This document shows positions 42,553-51,259 of a DNA stretch of 64,000 nucleotides, piece after piece. The position numbers and the translations under genes were made by a program. The stretch covers positions 1,679,001 through 1,743,000 of the forward strand of contig NZ_CP031337.1 of the NCBI RefSeq assembly GCF_003355495.1, in the 5' to 3' direction. Below the pieces are notes generated by a model. The model ran no database searches. It had not been told where the DNA came from and saw only the letters and a list, made by a program, of their open reading frames with translations. Source of the DNA: Crenobacter cavernae. GTDB taxonomy: Bacteria > Pseudomonadota > Gammaproteobacteria > Burkholderiales > Chromobacteriaceae. Each line of letters begins with the position of its first letter. The first letter of the stretch is position 1.

Positions 42553-43468
42553 GCGCCTCGTCGCCCGCCTGCCGCGCGAACGCGAGGCGCGCCTGAGCTT
42601 GCGACGCATTTATCTCGTGCCGACCCGCTTCGGCGCGACGCTGATCGTGGTCGCGCTGGCGGTGTGGATCGGCGCGCTCAACTACGGCGTCAGCCTTGCC
42701 TACGCGCTCGCGTTCTGGATCGTCGCGCTGATGATCGTGTCGGTCGCCTTCGCCTACCGGCAGCTGGCCGGCCTCGTCATCGCTCCGCAAGCGGCCGAGC
42801 CCGCTTTCGCCGGCGACAGTGTGAGCTTTGCCGTGCGTCTTGATATCCCCGGCTCGGCCAACGGTCGCTACGAGTTACGCCTGCTCGGTGGCGAGGCCGA
42901 GTCCCGTAGCGTCTCTCACGACCAGCAAATTCCCTTGAGCCTGCCGTGGCCGGCGCCCGAGCGCGGCAGGCTCGCGATGCCGCCGCTCGAGATCGCGTCG
43001 AGCGCGCCGTTCGGCCTCGTCCGCGCGTTCTCGCGCGTGCGGCTCGCCAGCGACGCGCTCGTCTATCCGCGCCCCTGCGAAGATGCGCGCGACGAGGTCG
43101 GCGCGGCCGGCGGCGGCGACACGCGCGTGCTGCGCACGGGCGATGAAGAGTTCTCCCATCTCGAACCCTACCGGCGCGGCGACGCGGTACGTCGTATCGC
43201 GTGGCGCGTATCGGCGCGGCGCGGTGCGCTCGTCGCCAAGCGCTTCGGCGGCGGTACGCTAAGCGGTGCGTGGCTGATCGCCTGGCGCGACTACCCGGCA
43301 GGCTGCGACACCGAGACGCGCTTGTCGCGGCTCGCATGGCGCGTGCTGCGCGCCGAAAGGCTCGGCCAACCCTGGCGTTTGCACCTGCCCGATGCCGACA
43401 TCGCTGCGCGCCCGCGTCAGCTCGACGAGGCGCTGGCCGCGCTCGCGTGCTTCGGAAAGCGGTCGTGA
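42536..43468 (+). CDS. DUF58 domain-containing membrane protein
   Basis: The 310-residue protein has two membrane helices near the N-terminus (about residues 36-55 and 60-78) and a cytoplasmic or periplasmic part with the DUF58 hallmark FSHLEPYRRGDAVRRIAWRV (family pattern G-D-x-x-R-x-I-x-W) near residue 205. These proteins are partners of MoxR ATPases. It overlaps the MoxR gene by 17 bases and the next gene by four bases. Confidence 0.9.
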   Translation: MSRPRKRLVARLPREREARLSLRRIYLVPTRFGATLIVVALAVWIGALNYGVSLAYALAFWIVALMIVSVAFAYRQLAGLVIAPQAAEPAFAGDSVSFAVRLDIPGSANGRYELRLLGGEAESRSVSHDQQIPLSLPWPAPERGRLAMPPLEIASSAPFGLVRAFSRVRLASDALVYPRPCEDARDEVGAAGGGDTRVLRTGDEEFSHLEPYRRGDAVRRIAWRVSARRGALVAKRFGGGTLSGAWLIAWRDYPAGCDTETRLSRLAWRVLRAERLGQPWRLHLPDADIAARPRQLDEALAALACFGKRS

Positions 43469-45426
43469 GCGGCGTCGTGCAGCCAGACGTGACGCGCAGT
43501 GCGGCGTCAGCCGTGCTCGCCGCCGTCGCGGTGGCCGGCGCGCCGCTCGTCTTTTTCCTGCCAGGCTGGGTCGGCGCGCTGTTCGTCGCGATGCTCGTCG
43601 CGCGCGGCCTGACGCTGTCGCGCGGGATGGGCCTGCCGCCGCGCTGGCTGCTCGCGCTCGTCGTCACGGTGCCGGTAGGGCTGCTATGGCTGAGCCTCAA
43701 CACCTTGGTAGGTCGCGAAGGCGGCGTAGCGCTGTTCCTCTTGCTGCTCGGCTTCAAGGCGTTAGAGACGCATACCTTGCGCGACTGGCAGGTGCTGCTC
43801 GCGCTCGGCTTCTTCCTCGCCGCGACACCGCTGCTGTTCGACCAGTCGCCGCTGGCCGCCTTGTGGCTGATGCTGACGATCGCGTCGCTGACCGTCGCGA
43901 TGGCGCAACTGGCCGGATTTTCCCTGCACGGCGGCGCGCGTGCGGCGGGACGGGCGATGGCACTCGGCCTGCCGCTCGCGCTGCTGCTGTTCCTGCTCGT
44001 GCCGCGCCTGCCCGGGCCGTTGTGGAACCTGCCGCGCAGCGACAACAGCGCGACGACAGGGTTGGCCGAAGAGATGGCGCCGGGCAGCATCGGCCGGCTG
44101 ATCCCGAACCGCGCGCCAGCGTTCACCGTCGTGTTCGACGGACGCACGCCGCCACCGTCGGCGCGCTATTGGCGTGTGCGCGTACTCGACGCTTTCGATG
44201 GTCGCGCGTGGCGCTATGCAGATCGAGTGACCACGCGCGAGAGCGCGGTCACCGGCGGCGAGCCGCTCGACTACTGGCTGACGGCGACGCCCGACAAGGG
44301 GAGGCTGCCGGCGCTCGACTGGCCGATAGCCTTGCCGCAGGGTGTGCGCGCGGCGCCGGGCAGTCTGTACCAGATGGCGGTGCCGGCGAACGAGGCGGTG
44401 CGCATCAGGGGACGCAGCGCAGGCGGGCGCGTGCTGCACGAGGCGCTGAGCCCGGCGCAGCGCGCGTTTTATCTGGCTTTACCGCCGGGCAACCCGCGAA
44501 CGTTGGCCGAGGCCCGACAGAGCCGGGCGGCCGCCGTTAGCGATTCGACTTGGCTGAAGGCGAGCCTCGATCGTTTCCGTCTGCAGTGGTTCCGCTACAC
44601 GCTAGAGCCGCCGCCGCTGGCCGGCGACATCGTCGACGGCTTCCTGTTCGAGACGCGCGCCGGCTTCTGCGAGCACTACGCGGGCAGCCTCGCCTTCCTC
44701 GCGCGAGCGGCCGGCATCCCGAGCCGCGTGGTGGTTGGCTACCAGGGTGGCGAGTACAACGAGGTCGGCCGATTCTGGCAGGTCCGCTCGTCCGACGCGC
44801 ACGCGTGGGCAGAGCTATGGTTGGCCGAGGAGGGCGGTTGGGTGCGCGTCGACCCGACCGCAGCGGTGTCGCCCGAGCGCATCGAGGCCGGCGCCGCGCC
44901 GACCCTGCCGGCGGCGCGGCCTAGCCTGCCGGTGGTCGGTGCCGCGGCGCCGGACTGGCTGCGCGGGCTCGAGCAGCGCTGGATGGCCGCGCGTTTCGGC
45001 TGGGAGCAGTGGGTGGTCGGCTTCGACGCGGAGCGCCAACGTGCCTTGTTCGCCGGGCTGGGGCTCGGCCAAGGTGTGGGCGTCGCTTCGGTACTGCGCG
45101 GTTTGCTCGCAGGCGGCGCGCTCGCGCTGTTGCCGCTGCTGTGGTGGGCATGGAGGCGGCGGAGCCAGGCGCCGCCGCTGGTGCGCGCGTGGCGGCGTTT
45201 GCGGCACAAGCTCGCCGTGGCCGGTATCCGTGTTCAAGACAGCGACGGACCGCTGGAGATGAGGTCGCGCGCCAAGTCGCTGCCCGACGACGACTTCCGC
45301 CGCGTCGAAGCGCTGTTGAAAGCCTACGTCGCGCTGCGCTACCGCAGCCGCGACGCCGATCCGGCGGCCGAGCGCGCGTGGTGCCGTGCGGTGGCGCGGC
45401 TGCGCCTTGTGAAAATGCGCGCATGA
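43465..45426 (+). CDS. DUF3488 and transglutaminase-like membrane protein
   Basis: The 653-residue protein begins with about six membrane helices (DUF3488, about residues 12-190), followed by a periplasmic transglutaminase-like domain and a C-terminal membrane helix near 555 with a DUF4129-like tail. The catalytic triad is visible: Cys in TRAGFCEHYAGS near residue 399, His in SSDAHAWAELWL near 443 and Asp in WVRVDPTAAV near 462. The GTG start at 43465 overlaps the DUF58 stop as GTGA, and GGAAAG lies five bases upstream. It completes the MoxR operon; its substrate is unknown. Confidence 0.9.
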   Translation: MSGVVQPDVTRSAASAVLAAVAVAGAPLVFFLPGWVGALFVAMLVARGLTLSRGMGLPPRWLLALVVTVPVGLLWLSLNTLVGREGGVALFLLLLGFKALETHTLRDWQVLLALGFFLAATPLLFDQSPLAALWLMLTIASLTVAMAQLAGFSLHGGARAAGRAMALGLPLALLLFLLVPRLPGPLWNLPRSDNSATTGLAEEMAPGSIGRLIPNRAPAFTVVFDGRTPPPSARYWRVRVLDAFDGRAWRYADRVTTRESAVTGGEPLDYWLTATPDKGRLPALDWPIALPQGVRAAPGSLYQMAVPANEAVRIRGRSAGGRVLHEALSPAQRAFYLALPPGNPRTLAEARQSRAAAVSDSTWLKASLDRFRLQWFRYTLEPPPLAGDIVDGFLFETRAGFCEHYAGSLAFLARAAGIPSRVVVGYQGGEYNEVGRFWQVRSSDAHAWAELWLAEEGGWVRVDPTAAVSPERIEAGAAPTLPAARPSLPVVGAAAPDWLRGLEQRWMAARFGWEQWVVGFDAERQRALFAGLGLGQGVGVASVLRGLLAGGALALLPLLWWAWRRRSQAPPLVRAWRRLRHKLAVAGIRVQDSDGPLEMRSRAKSLPDDDFRRVEALLKAYVALRYRSRDADPAAERAWCRAVARLRLVKMRA

Positions 45427-45452
45427 AAAAGCCCCGCTTTGGCGGGGGCTTC
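45424..45452 (-). terminator. Terminator of rpoS (minus strand)
   Basis: An AAGCCCCGC / GCGGGGGCTT stem has its T-run (AAAAA on the plus strand) on the minus-strand side, so it mainly ends the rpoS transcript and separates it from the convergent operon. Confidence 0.8.
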
Positions 45453-45476
45453 GAGTTTGCTGCTGGAGGGGTCGGG

Positions 45477-46436
45477 CTAGAACAGGAAGTCCTTGGCGAT
45501 GCCCTTGCGGCGCAGGATGCGGCGCAACTGTTCGAGGCCTTCGATCTGGATCTGGCGTACGCGTTCGCGCGTGAGACCGAGCGCGGCGGCCAGTTCCTCT
45601 AGCGTGCAGATCTCGTGGCCGTTCAGGCCGTAGCGGCGTTCGATCACCAGGCGCTGCTTGTCGTTCAGCTGGGCCAGCCATTCCTGCACATAGCGCTCGA
45701 GCTGAGCATTGTGCAGCTGGATTTCCGGCTCTTCGTACTGCTCGTCGGGGATAGACTCGCCGATAGACAGCATCGGGTCGATGTCGAGCGGTGCGTCGAG
45801 CGACGCCATGCGCTCGTTCAGCGACATCACGCGGCGGACGTCGTCGGGCGTCTTGCCGACGAGATGTGCGATCTCCTCGATCGTCGGCTCGCGGCCGGCC
45901 TGCGCCTCGAGGTGGCGCGAAGCGCGCAGGTAGACGTTCAGTTCCTTGATGACGTGCACCGGCAGGCGGATGGTGCGCGACTGGTTCATGATCGCGCGTT
46001 CGATGCTCTGGCGGATCCACCAGGTCGCGTAGGTCGAGAAACGGAAACCGCGCTCGGGGTCGAACTTCTCGAGCGCGTGCATCAGGCCGATATTGCCTTC
46101 CTCGATCAGGTCGAGCAGGGCGAGGCCGCGGTTGATGTAGTGCTTGGCGATGTTCACCACCAGCCGAAGATTGTGTTCGATCATCTTCTGCCGGGCTTCG
46201 AAATCGCCTGCGACGACGCGGCGCGACAGCGCCAACTCCTCGGCGGGGGTCAGGAGCGCATTGTTGCCGATATCGTTGAGGTAGATCTGGGTGACGTCGG
46301 CGACTTCCTCGTAGACGCGCACCTTCTCGGCGCCTTCCTCGGCTTCGCTTTCCGCTTCGCTGTCGGCGCGGCCTTCTTCAGCCTCTTCCTCGACGGCAAC
46401 GTCATCTTCTTCCAGTGTTTCGCTGTCGTTGCTCAT
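45477..46436 (-). CDS. rpoS: RNA polymerase sigma factor RpoS
   Basis: The 319-residue stationary-phase sigma factor starts with a very acidic leader (residues 1-45). Region 1.2/2 follows (TQIYLNDIGNNALLTPAEE, then NLRLVVNIAKHYINRG and GFRFSTYATWWIRQSIERAI), and region 4 ends the protein (LGLTRERVRQIQIEGLEQLR). It follows nlpD on the same strand; in many proteobacteria the main rpoS promoter lies inside nlpD. The whole surE-pcm-nlpD-rpoS order is conserved. Confidence 0.97.
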   Translation of the reverse strand: MSNDSETLEEDDVAVEEEAEEGRADSEAESEAEEGAEKVRVYEEVADVTQIYLNDIGNNALLTPAEELALSRRVVAGDFEARQKMIEHNLRLVVNIAKHYINRGLALLDLIEEGNIGLMHALEKFDPERGFRFSTYATWWIRQSIERAIMNQSRTIRLPVHVIKELNVYLRASRHLEAQAGREPTIEEIAHLVGKTPDDVRRVMSLNERMASLDAPLDIDPMLSIGESIPDEQYEEPEIQLHNAQLERYVQEWLAQLNDKQRLVIERRYGLNGHEICTLEELAAALGLTRERVRQIQIEGLEQLRRILRRKGIAKDFLF

Positions 46437-46481
46437 GACTTCCCCCGCTGGTTAAGGCGTCCCGGGCGGGGTGGTGCCGCC

Positions 46482-47537
46482 CTAGGACTGGTTGTCGAGA
46501 TATTGCGTCGGATCCACCGGTTTGCCAAAACGCCTGACCTCAAAGTGCAGCTTCACCTGATCGGCGTCGCTATTGCCCATTTCGGCAATCTTCTGCCCCT
46601 TCTTGACGTCCTGACCTTCCTTGACCAGCAACTGGCTGTTATGCGCGTACGCGGTCAAATAGGTCTTGTCGTGCTTGATGATGATCAGCTTGCCGTAGCC
46701 CCTGAGGCCGGCGCCGCTATACACCACCTTGCCGCCGCCGACGGCGAGCACCGGCTGTCCGCTCTTGCCGGCGATGTCTATGCCCTTGTTGCTGTCGGAG
46801 AAGCCGCGCATCACCTTGCCCTGCGTCGGCCAGATCCAGTCGGTCCCACCGGCCACCGCGCCTTCGGCGGAGTTGGCCGAGCCGTTCTCGGCGGAGCCGC
46901 CGTCGGTCTTGGCCGTTTGTAGTTTGATCGCTTCCGGCCTGCTTGTCTCCGGTTTGGCGACGACCGGCATGGTGCCTGTGCCTGTCGTGCCTTCGCTCTG
47001 CGCCGGCAGGCTGCGGATCGCCGTTTCCGAGTAAGGCAGCTTCAGCGCCTTGGGGTAGGGCTTGAGCGCCGCCGTCGTTCCCGCCGCCACCGGGGCGGCC
47101 GTCGCCGGTTTGCCCGCCGTGACGCTCACCATGGCGCCGCCGTCCGGCGGGGTCAGGCGTAGCGTCTGCCCGGCCTTGATGCTGAAGTCTGCCGGCAACT
47201 GGTTCCACGCCGCCAGGTCCTGATACTTCAGCTCGTTGTTGAACGCGATGCGGTACAGCGTCTCGCCCGCTTGCACCGCGTGGGTGGTGGCGCGCGTACC
47301 GTCAGCACGCACGTCGGGGCGGACCACGACCGGGCGCGACAACGGCGTCGTCGTCGCCGACGAGCCGTTATTCCCCCCGTTCTTCACCGGCGCAGGGCGG
47401 GTGTCGGACGACGACGGTTGACGACTGGCGCTGCCGGATTCGATCGGCGCGCCGCTTTGCGTGAGGCTGGTGCAGGCCGACAGGCCGGCCACGAGGCTCA
47501 CGCATGCGAAAGAACGGTATAGGTGATTCTTGCTCAT
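46482..47537 (-). CDS. nlpD: NlpD-like lipoprotein (LysM and degenerate M23 domain)
   Basis: The 351-residue lipoprotein has a type II signal peptide with lipobox LSAC (cysteine at residue 22), a disordered Ser/Pro/Thr-rich linker, a LysM peptidoglycan-binding domain (about residues 86-130) and a C-terminal LytM/M23 domain. The M23 metal site is incomplete: the usual first His is replaced in NKGIDIAG, so it is probably an activator of amidases rather than an active peptidase, as for E. coli NlpD. It lies between pcm and rpoS. Confidence 0.93.
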   Translation of the reverse strand: MSKNHLYRSFACVSLVAGLSACTSLTQSGAPIESGSASRQPSSSDTRPAPVKNGGNNGSSATTTPLSRPVVVRPDVRADGTRATTHAVQAGETLYRIAFNNELKYQDLAAWNQLPADFSIKAGQTLRLTPPDGGAMVSVTAGKPATAAPVAAGTTAALKPYPKALKLPYSETAIRSLPAQSEGTTGTGTMPVVAKPETSRPEAIKLQTAKTDGGSAENGSANSAEGAVAGGTDWIWPTQGKVMRGFSDSNKGIDIAGKSGQPVLAVGGGKVVYSGAGLRGYGKLIIIKHDKTYLTAYAHNSQLLVKEGQDVKKGQKIAEMGNSDADQVKLHFEVRRFGKPVDPTQYLDNQS

Positions 47538-47614
47538 GTGCTAAACGCTGTTATAAGCGTGTGATGATTCGATGTAAATCGGGGGCGCCGACGATGTTGC
47601 GTTTTTGCCTTGCA

Positions 47615-48283
47615 TCATTGGCGCCCAGGCAACAAGGGCACGAAGCGCACCGCGTCGAGGCGGGTCTTTTGCAGCCCCTGAGCCGTCTTTTCAATCAGCC
47701 ACAGGTGTTGTTCGGTCTCGCCGATCGGCATCACCAGGCGGCCGCCTTCGGCGAGTTGGCCGGTGAGTGCCTCGGGGACGCTGCGAGCCGCCGCGGTCAT
47801 GATGATGCCGTCGAACGGTGCGGCTTCCGGCAGGCCGAAGTGGCCGTCGCCGTGGACCAGGCGCGCGTGGATCAGCCGCGCTGCGCGCAGGTTCTGTCTA
47901 GCTTTGTCCAGCAACGGTGTCAGACGTTCCACCGAATACACTTCGGCGCCGGTTTTCAACAGCACGGCGGTCTGGTAGCCGCAGCCGGTGCCGATTTCCA
48001 GCACCTTGCCCGGCGCGCGGCCGGCGATCAAGAGTTCGGTCATCCGCGCGACGGTGAAAGGCTGCGAGATCGTCTGGCCGTGGCCGATCGGCAGCGAGGT
48101 GTCGTCGTAGGCGCGCGTGGCGATCGCCTCGTCGACGAACAGGTGGCGCGGCACCTCGAACAAGGCCGCCAACACGCGTTCGTCACGGATGCCGCCCTGG
48201 CGCAGACGCTCGACCATGCGCATGCGCGTGCGGTCGGACAGCATGCCGGAGTTGCGTGGGGCTTGGGTCAGCGATGGAGCCAT
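47615..48283 (-). CDS. pcm: Protein-L-isoaspartate O-methyltransferase
   Basis: The 222-residue AdoMet-dependent repair enzyme methylates isoaspartyl residues in aged proteins. The AdoMet site VLEIGTGCGYQTAVL lies near residue 92 and the family GHGQTISQPFTVARMTELL block near 66. The start at 48283 overlaps the 3' end of surE by 16 bases, so the two are translationally coupled. Confidence 0.95.
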   Translation of the reverse strand: MAPSLTQAPRNSGMLSDRTRMRMVERLRQGGIRDERVLAALFEVPRHLFVDEAIATRAYDDTSLPIGHGQTISQPFTVARMTELLIAGRAPGKVLEIGTGCGYQTAVLLKTGAEVYSVERLTPLLDKARQNLRAARLIHARLVHGDGHFGLPEAAPFDGIIMTAAARSVPEALTGQLAEGGRLVMPIGETEQHLWLIEKTAQGLQKTRLDAVRFVPLLPGRQ

Positions 48284-49008
48284 TGTTCTACCGTTGCGAG
48301 TTGGCTGTGGGCGGTCAGATCCACCGTCAGCGGGGTGAGCGAGGCATAGCCTTGGGCGACGGCGTGAAAATCGCTGCCTTCGCCGGTGTCCTGGGCGGCG
48401 CCGGCCGGGCCGACCCAATAGACGGTCTCGCCGCGCGGATCGAGGCTACACAGCGCCGGGCCGGACTCGTGGCGGCGGCCGAGCCGCGTGACCTTGATGC
48501 CGCGGTATTGTTCACGCGGCACGTCGGGCACGTTCAGACTCATGAGGCACGGGCCGCTCAAGGGTTGGCCGAGCCAGCGGTCGAGGAAGTCGGTCAGCGC
48601 GAGCCGCGCGGTGTCGAGGTGGGCGGCGTCGCCGGTCAGCGAGACCGCCAGCGACGGCAGGCCGAGCAGGAAGCCTTCGGTCGCGGCGGCGACGGTGCCC
48701 GAGTACAGCGTGTCGTCGCCGAGGTTGTCGCCGTGGTTGATGCCCGAGATCACCATGTCGGGCCGCGCATCGAGGATGCCGGTGACGGCGAGGTGCACGC
48801 AGTCGGTCGGCGTGCCGTTCACCGTGTAGAAGTCGTTGGCGGCGCGCCGTACCTTCAGCGGCCGGTCCAGCGTCAGCGAGTGGCTGGCGCCGCTCATGTC
48901 GCGTTCCGGCGCGACGACGGTGAACTCCCCGTAATGGGCGAGCGTGTCCGCGAGGGCCGCCAGGCCGGGCGCGAAGTAACCGTCGTCGTTGCAGAGCAGA
49001 AACCGCAT
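48268..49008 (-). CDS. surE: 5'/3'-nucleotidase SurE
   Basis: The 246-residue metal-dependent phosphatase removes phosphate from nucleoside monophosphates. The N-terminal NDDG metal motif (LLCNDDGYFAPG, residues 4-15) has Cys where Ser is usual, and the SGINHGDNLGDDTLYSGTVAAA block, read across two parts, carries the conserved Asn and Ser residues. It heads the surE-pcm-nlpD-rpoS operon. Confidence 0.96.
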   Translation of the reverse strand: MRFLLCNDDGYFAPGLAALADTLAHYGEFTVVAPERDMSGASHSLTLDRPLKVRRAANDFYTVNGTPTDCVHLAVTGILDARPDMVISGINHGDNLGDDTLYSGTVAAATEGFLLGLPSLAVSLTGDAAHLDTARLALTDFLDRWLGQPLSGPCLMSLNVPDVPREQYRGIKVTRLGRRHESGPALCSLDPRGETVYWVGPAGAAQDTGEGSDFHAVAQGYASLTPLTVDLTAHSQLATVEQWLHR

Positions 49009-49089
49009 GGTGGCCGGACTCTAGGGCGAAGTTGTGCCTGATTGTATCCCTGCCTGAATAACAAAGGAAATACGCCGCGAGTGCCAAAA

Positions 49090-49119
49090 TAAAACCCGCC
49101 GGCATGGCGGCGGGTTTCA
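49090..49119 (-). terminator. Terminator of nadA (minus strand)
   Basis: AAACCCGCC and GGCGGGTTT arms form a hairpin whose minus-strand side is followed by TTTTATTTT. Confidence 0.85.
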
Positions 49120-49137
49120 GGGCTGGACGGGCCTCGC

Positions 49138-50052
49138 TTACTGGTAGTAGCGCTGGCTGAATTCCAACATGCGCTCTATCGGCAGACGCGCGTCGTCCAT
49201 CTGTTCGGCGGTGAGGTAATCGATCTCCAGCCCTTGCCCCGCTTGGGCGCGCTTGACCGCCTCGATGGTGTTCATCTTCATGTAAGGGCAGGAGTTGCAC
49301 TGGCAGCCGGCGTAGATCGGCGCCTGGCGGATGTCGAGATCCGGGCGCGCCAGGCGCATGTTGTAAAGGATGCCGTCTTCGGTCGCGACGAAGATGACCG
49401 CGGCCGCGTCGCCCTGATACGCTTTGATCCAGTTCAGCATGCCCGACGTCGAACCGACGTAGTCGGCGCCGGTCAGTACCGGTAGCGGGCTCTCCGGGTG
49501 GGCGATCAGGTATTTGTCGCCGGTGACCGCGGCGAATGCTTCCTTGAGTGCCGCCTCGTTGAACTTGTCGTGTACCTCGCACACCGCCGACCACAGCGGC
49601 ATGTCGTAGCCGTACTGGAAGTTCAGGTAGGCACCCATGTTGCGGTCGGGCGAGAAGATGACCTTCTTACCTTGTTCATAGAGGTGGGCGATGATGTCGT
49701 CGACGTTGCGGCTGGTGACGATCCAGTCGGACAACGCCTTGTGTTCGGCGCTGGAGTTGATGTACGACACGTGCACGTGGTCCGGGTAGCTCTCGCGCCA
49801 GCGGCGCAGCGCGGCGACGTCGGTCTGGGTGACCAGCGAACAGGTCGACTGCGCGTCCGGCAGGATCACGCGGGCGTTCGGGTTGAGGATCTTGGCGGTT
49901 TCGGCCATGAAACGCACCCCGGCGAACACGATGATGTCCGCCTCGGCTTCGCGCGCGTATAGCGAGAGCTCCAGGCTGTCGCCGACCTTGTCGGCCATTT
50001 GCTGGATTTCTGGTTGGGTGTAGTAATGGGCGAGCGTGACTACGCGAGTCAT
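49138..50052 (-). CDS. nadA: Quinolinate synthase A
   Basis: The 304-residue 4Fe-4S enzyme condenses iminoaspartate with dihydroxyacetone phosphate to give quinolinate in NAD synthesis. Three cluster cysteines can be placed in STCSLV (near residue 71), SAVCEVHDKF (near 158) and YAGCQCNSCPYM (near 247). The CxxC-containing final block and the 304-residue length fit the shorter NadA form. GGAG lies about nine bases before the ATG at 50052. It is divergent from the CDF gene; nadB and nadC are not in the window. Confidence 0.95.
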   Translation of the reverse strand: MTRVVTLAHYYTQPEIQQMADKVGDSLELSLYAREAEADIIVFAGVRFMAETAKILNPNARVILPDAQSTCSLVTQTDVAALRRWRESYPDHVHVSYINSSAEHKALSDWIVTSRNVDDIIAHLYEQGKKVIFSPDRNMGAYLNFQYGYDMPLWSAVCEVHDKFNEAALKEAFAAVTGDKYLIAHPESPLPVLTGADYVGSTSGMLNWIKAYQGDAAAVIFVATEDGILYNMRLARPDLDIRQAPIYAGCQCNSCPYMKMNTIEAVKRAQAGQGLEIDYLTAEQMDDARLPIERMLEFSQRYYQ

Positions 50053-50245
50053 ACGACTGAACTCCGGTCGTATCGGGACGGCGGCGTTGGGATAAGCCGC
50101 ACATCCTCTTGATGCGACGCAATAAATGGTTAACGCTGAATCGATTAGAGTAGCAATATTGTACCGGCTTGACCACTGTAGCGCTTGAGGCCCTGCCAAG
50201 CCTGGCCGGGCAGGGCGCAGCGGGCGGGCCGGTGAGGACATCGCG

Positions 50246-51259
50246 ATGTCGCATTCTTTCCACGCGCACAACGAGCACGATCATCTGCATACGCCGCACG
50301 ACGACGACCACGTGGCCAATCATGAGCAGCGCGTGCACGGCCACGGCCTGGCCGGCCACGCCGCGCGCGCGGCGAGCAGTCGTTCGCTGACGCTGGCGCT
50401 GGCGATCACCTTCGGCTACGCGCTGGTCGAGGCGGCCGGCGGCGTGTGGAGCGGTTCGCTCGCGCTGTTGTCGGATGCCGGTCACATGCTGACCGATTCG
50501 ATGGCGTTGTTCCTTGCGGTGCTGATGGCGCGCGTCAGCCAGAAGCCGGCGTCGAACCATCACTCGTACGGCATGGGGCGCGCCGAGGTGGTCGGCGCCT
50601 TCATCAACGGCCTGTTCATGCTCGGCGTGATCGTCTTCATCGCGGTCGAGGCGGTCGCACGCATGCTCCATCCGCTGCCGGTGAACGGCGCCGGCGTGAT
50701 GGCTATCGCGCTCGTCGGCCTCGCAGTGAACCTGCTGTCGGCGTGGGTGCTGTCGCAGGGCGCGCATTCGCTGAACAGTCGCGCCGCGCTGTTGCACGTG
50801 ATGGGTGACCTGTTGGGCTCGGTCGCGGCGATCGTCGCCGGTGCGGTGATCTACTTCACCGGCTGGACGCTGGCCGACCCGATCCTGTCGGTGCTGGTCG
50901 CGCTCTTGATCCTCAATTCGACGTGGCGGCTGTTGAGACAGTCGCTGTTGGTGTTGATGGAAGGCGTGCCGGCCCACCTCGACTACAACAAGGTTGGCCG
51001 AGGGCTGGCGGCGGTGCCCGGTGTGTTGTCGGTACACGACCTGCACATCTGGACCATGTCGGCCGAGCGGGTCGCGCTGTCGGCGCACCTGCGCGTGGCG
51101 AGCCCGGGGGAGTGGCCGCGCGTGCTCGCGCACTGCCAGCGCACGCTGTCCGGCCGCTACGGCATCGATCACATCACGCTGCAACCCGAATGGCCGCTGG
51201 CCGCGCCCGGCGGGCGCCAGCTCAAGGTCGCGGTGCGCGCATCGGAGAGGCCGCAATGA
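50246..51259 (+). CDS. Cation diffusion facilitator (zinc/cadmium exporter)
   Basis: The 337-residue inner-membrane antiporter has a histidine-rich N-terminal tail (residues 1-40), six membrane helices and a C-terminal metal-sensing domain. The transport-site residues are in LLSDAGHMLTD and HVMGDLLGS. It most resembles CzcD/ZitB exporters of Zn, Cd or Co. A GC-rich hairpin (50190-50216) lies in its leader. Its stop overlaps the start of the next gene in ATGA. Confidence 0.92.
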   Translation: MSHSFHAHNEHDHLHTPHDDDHVANHEQRVHGHGLAGHAARAASSRSLTLALAITFGYALVEAAGGVWSGSLALLSDAGHMLTDSMALFLAVLMARVSQKPASNHHSYGMGRAEVVGAFINGLFMLGVIVFIAVEAVARMLHPLPVNGAGVMAIALVGLAVNLLSAWVLSQGAHSLNSRAALLHVMGDLLGSVAAIVAGAVIYFTGWTLADPILSVLVALLILNSTWRLLRQSLLVLMEGVPAHLDYNKVGRGLAAVPGVLSVHDLHIWTMSAERVALSAHLRVASPGEWPRVLAHCQRTLSGRYGIDHITLQPEWPLAAPGGRQLKVAVRASERPQ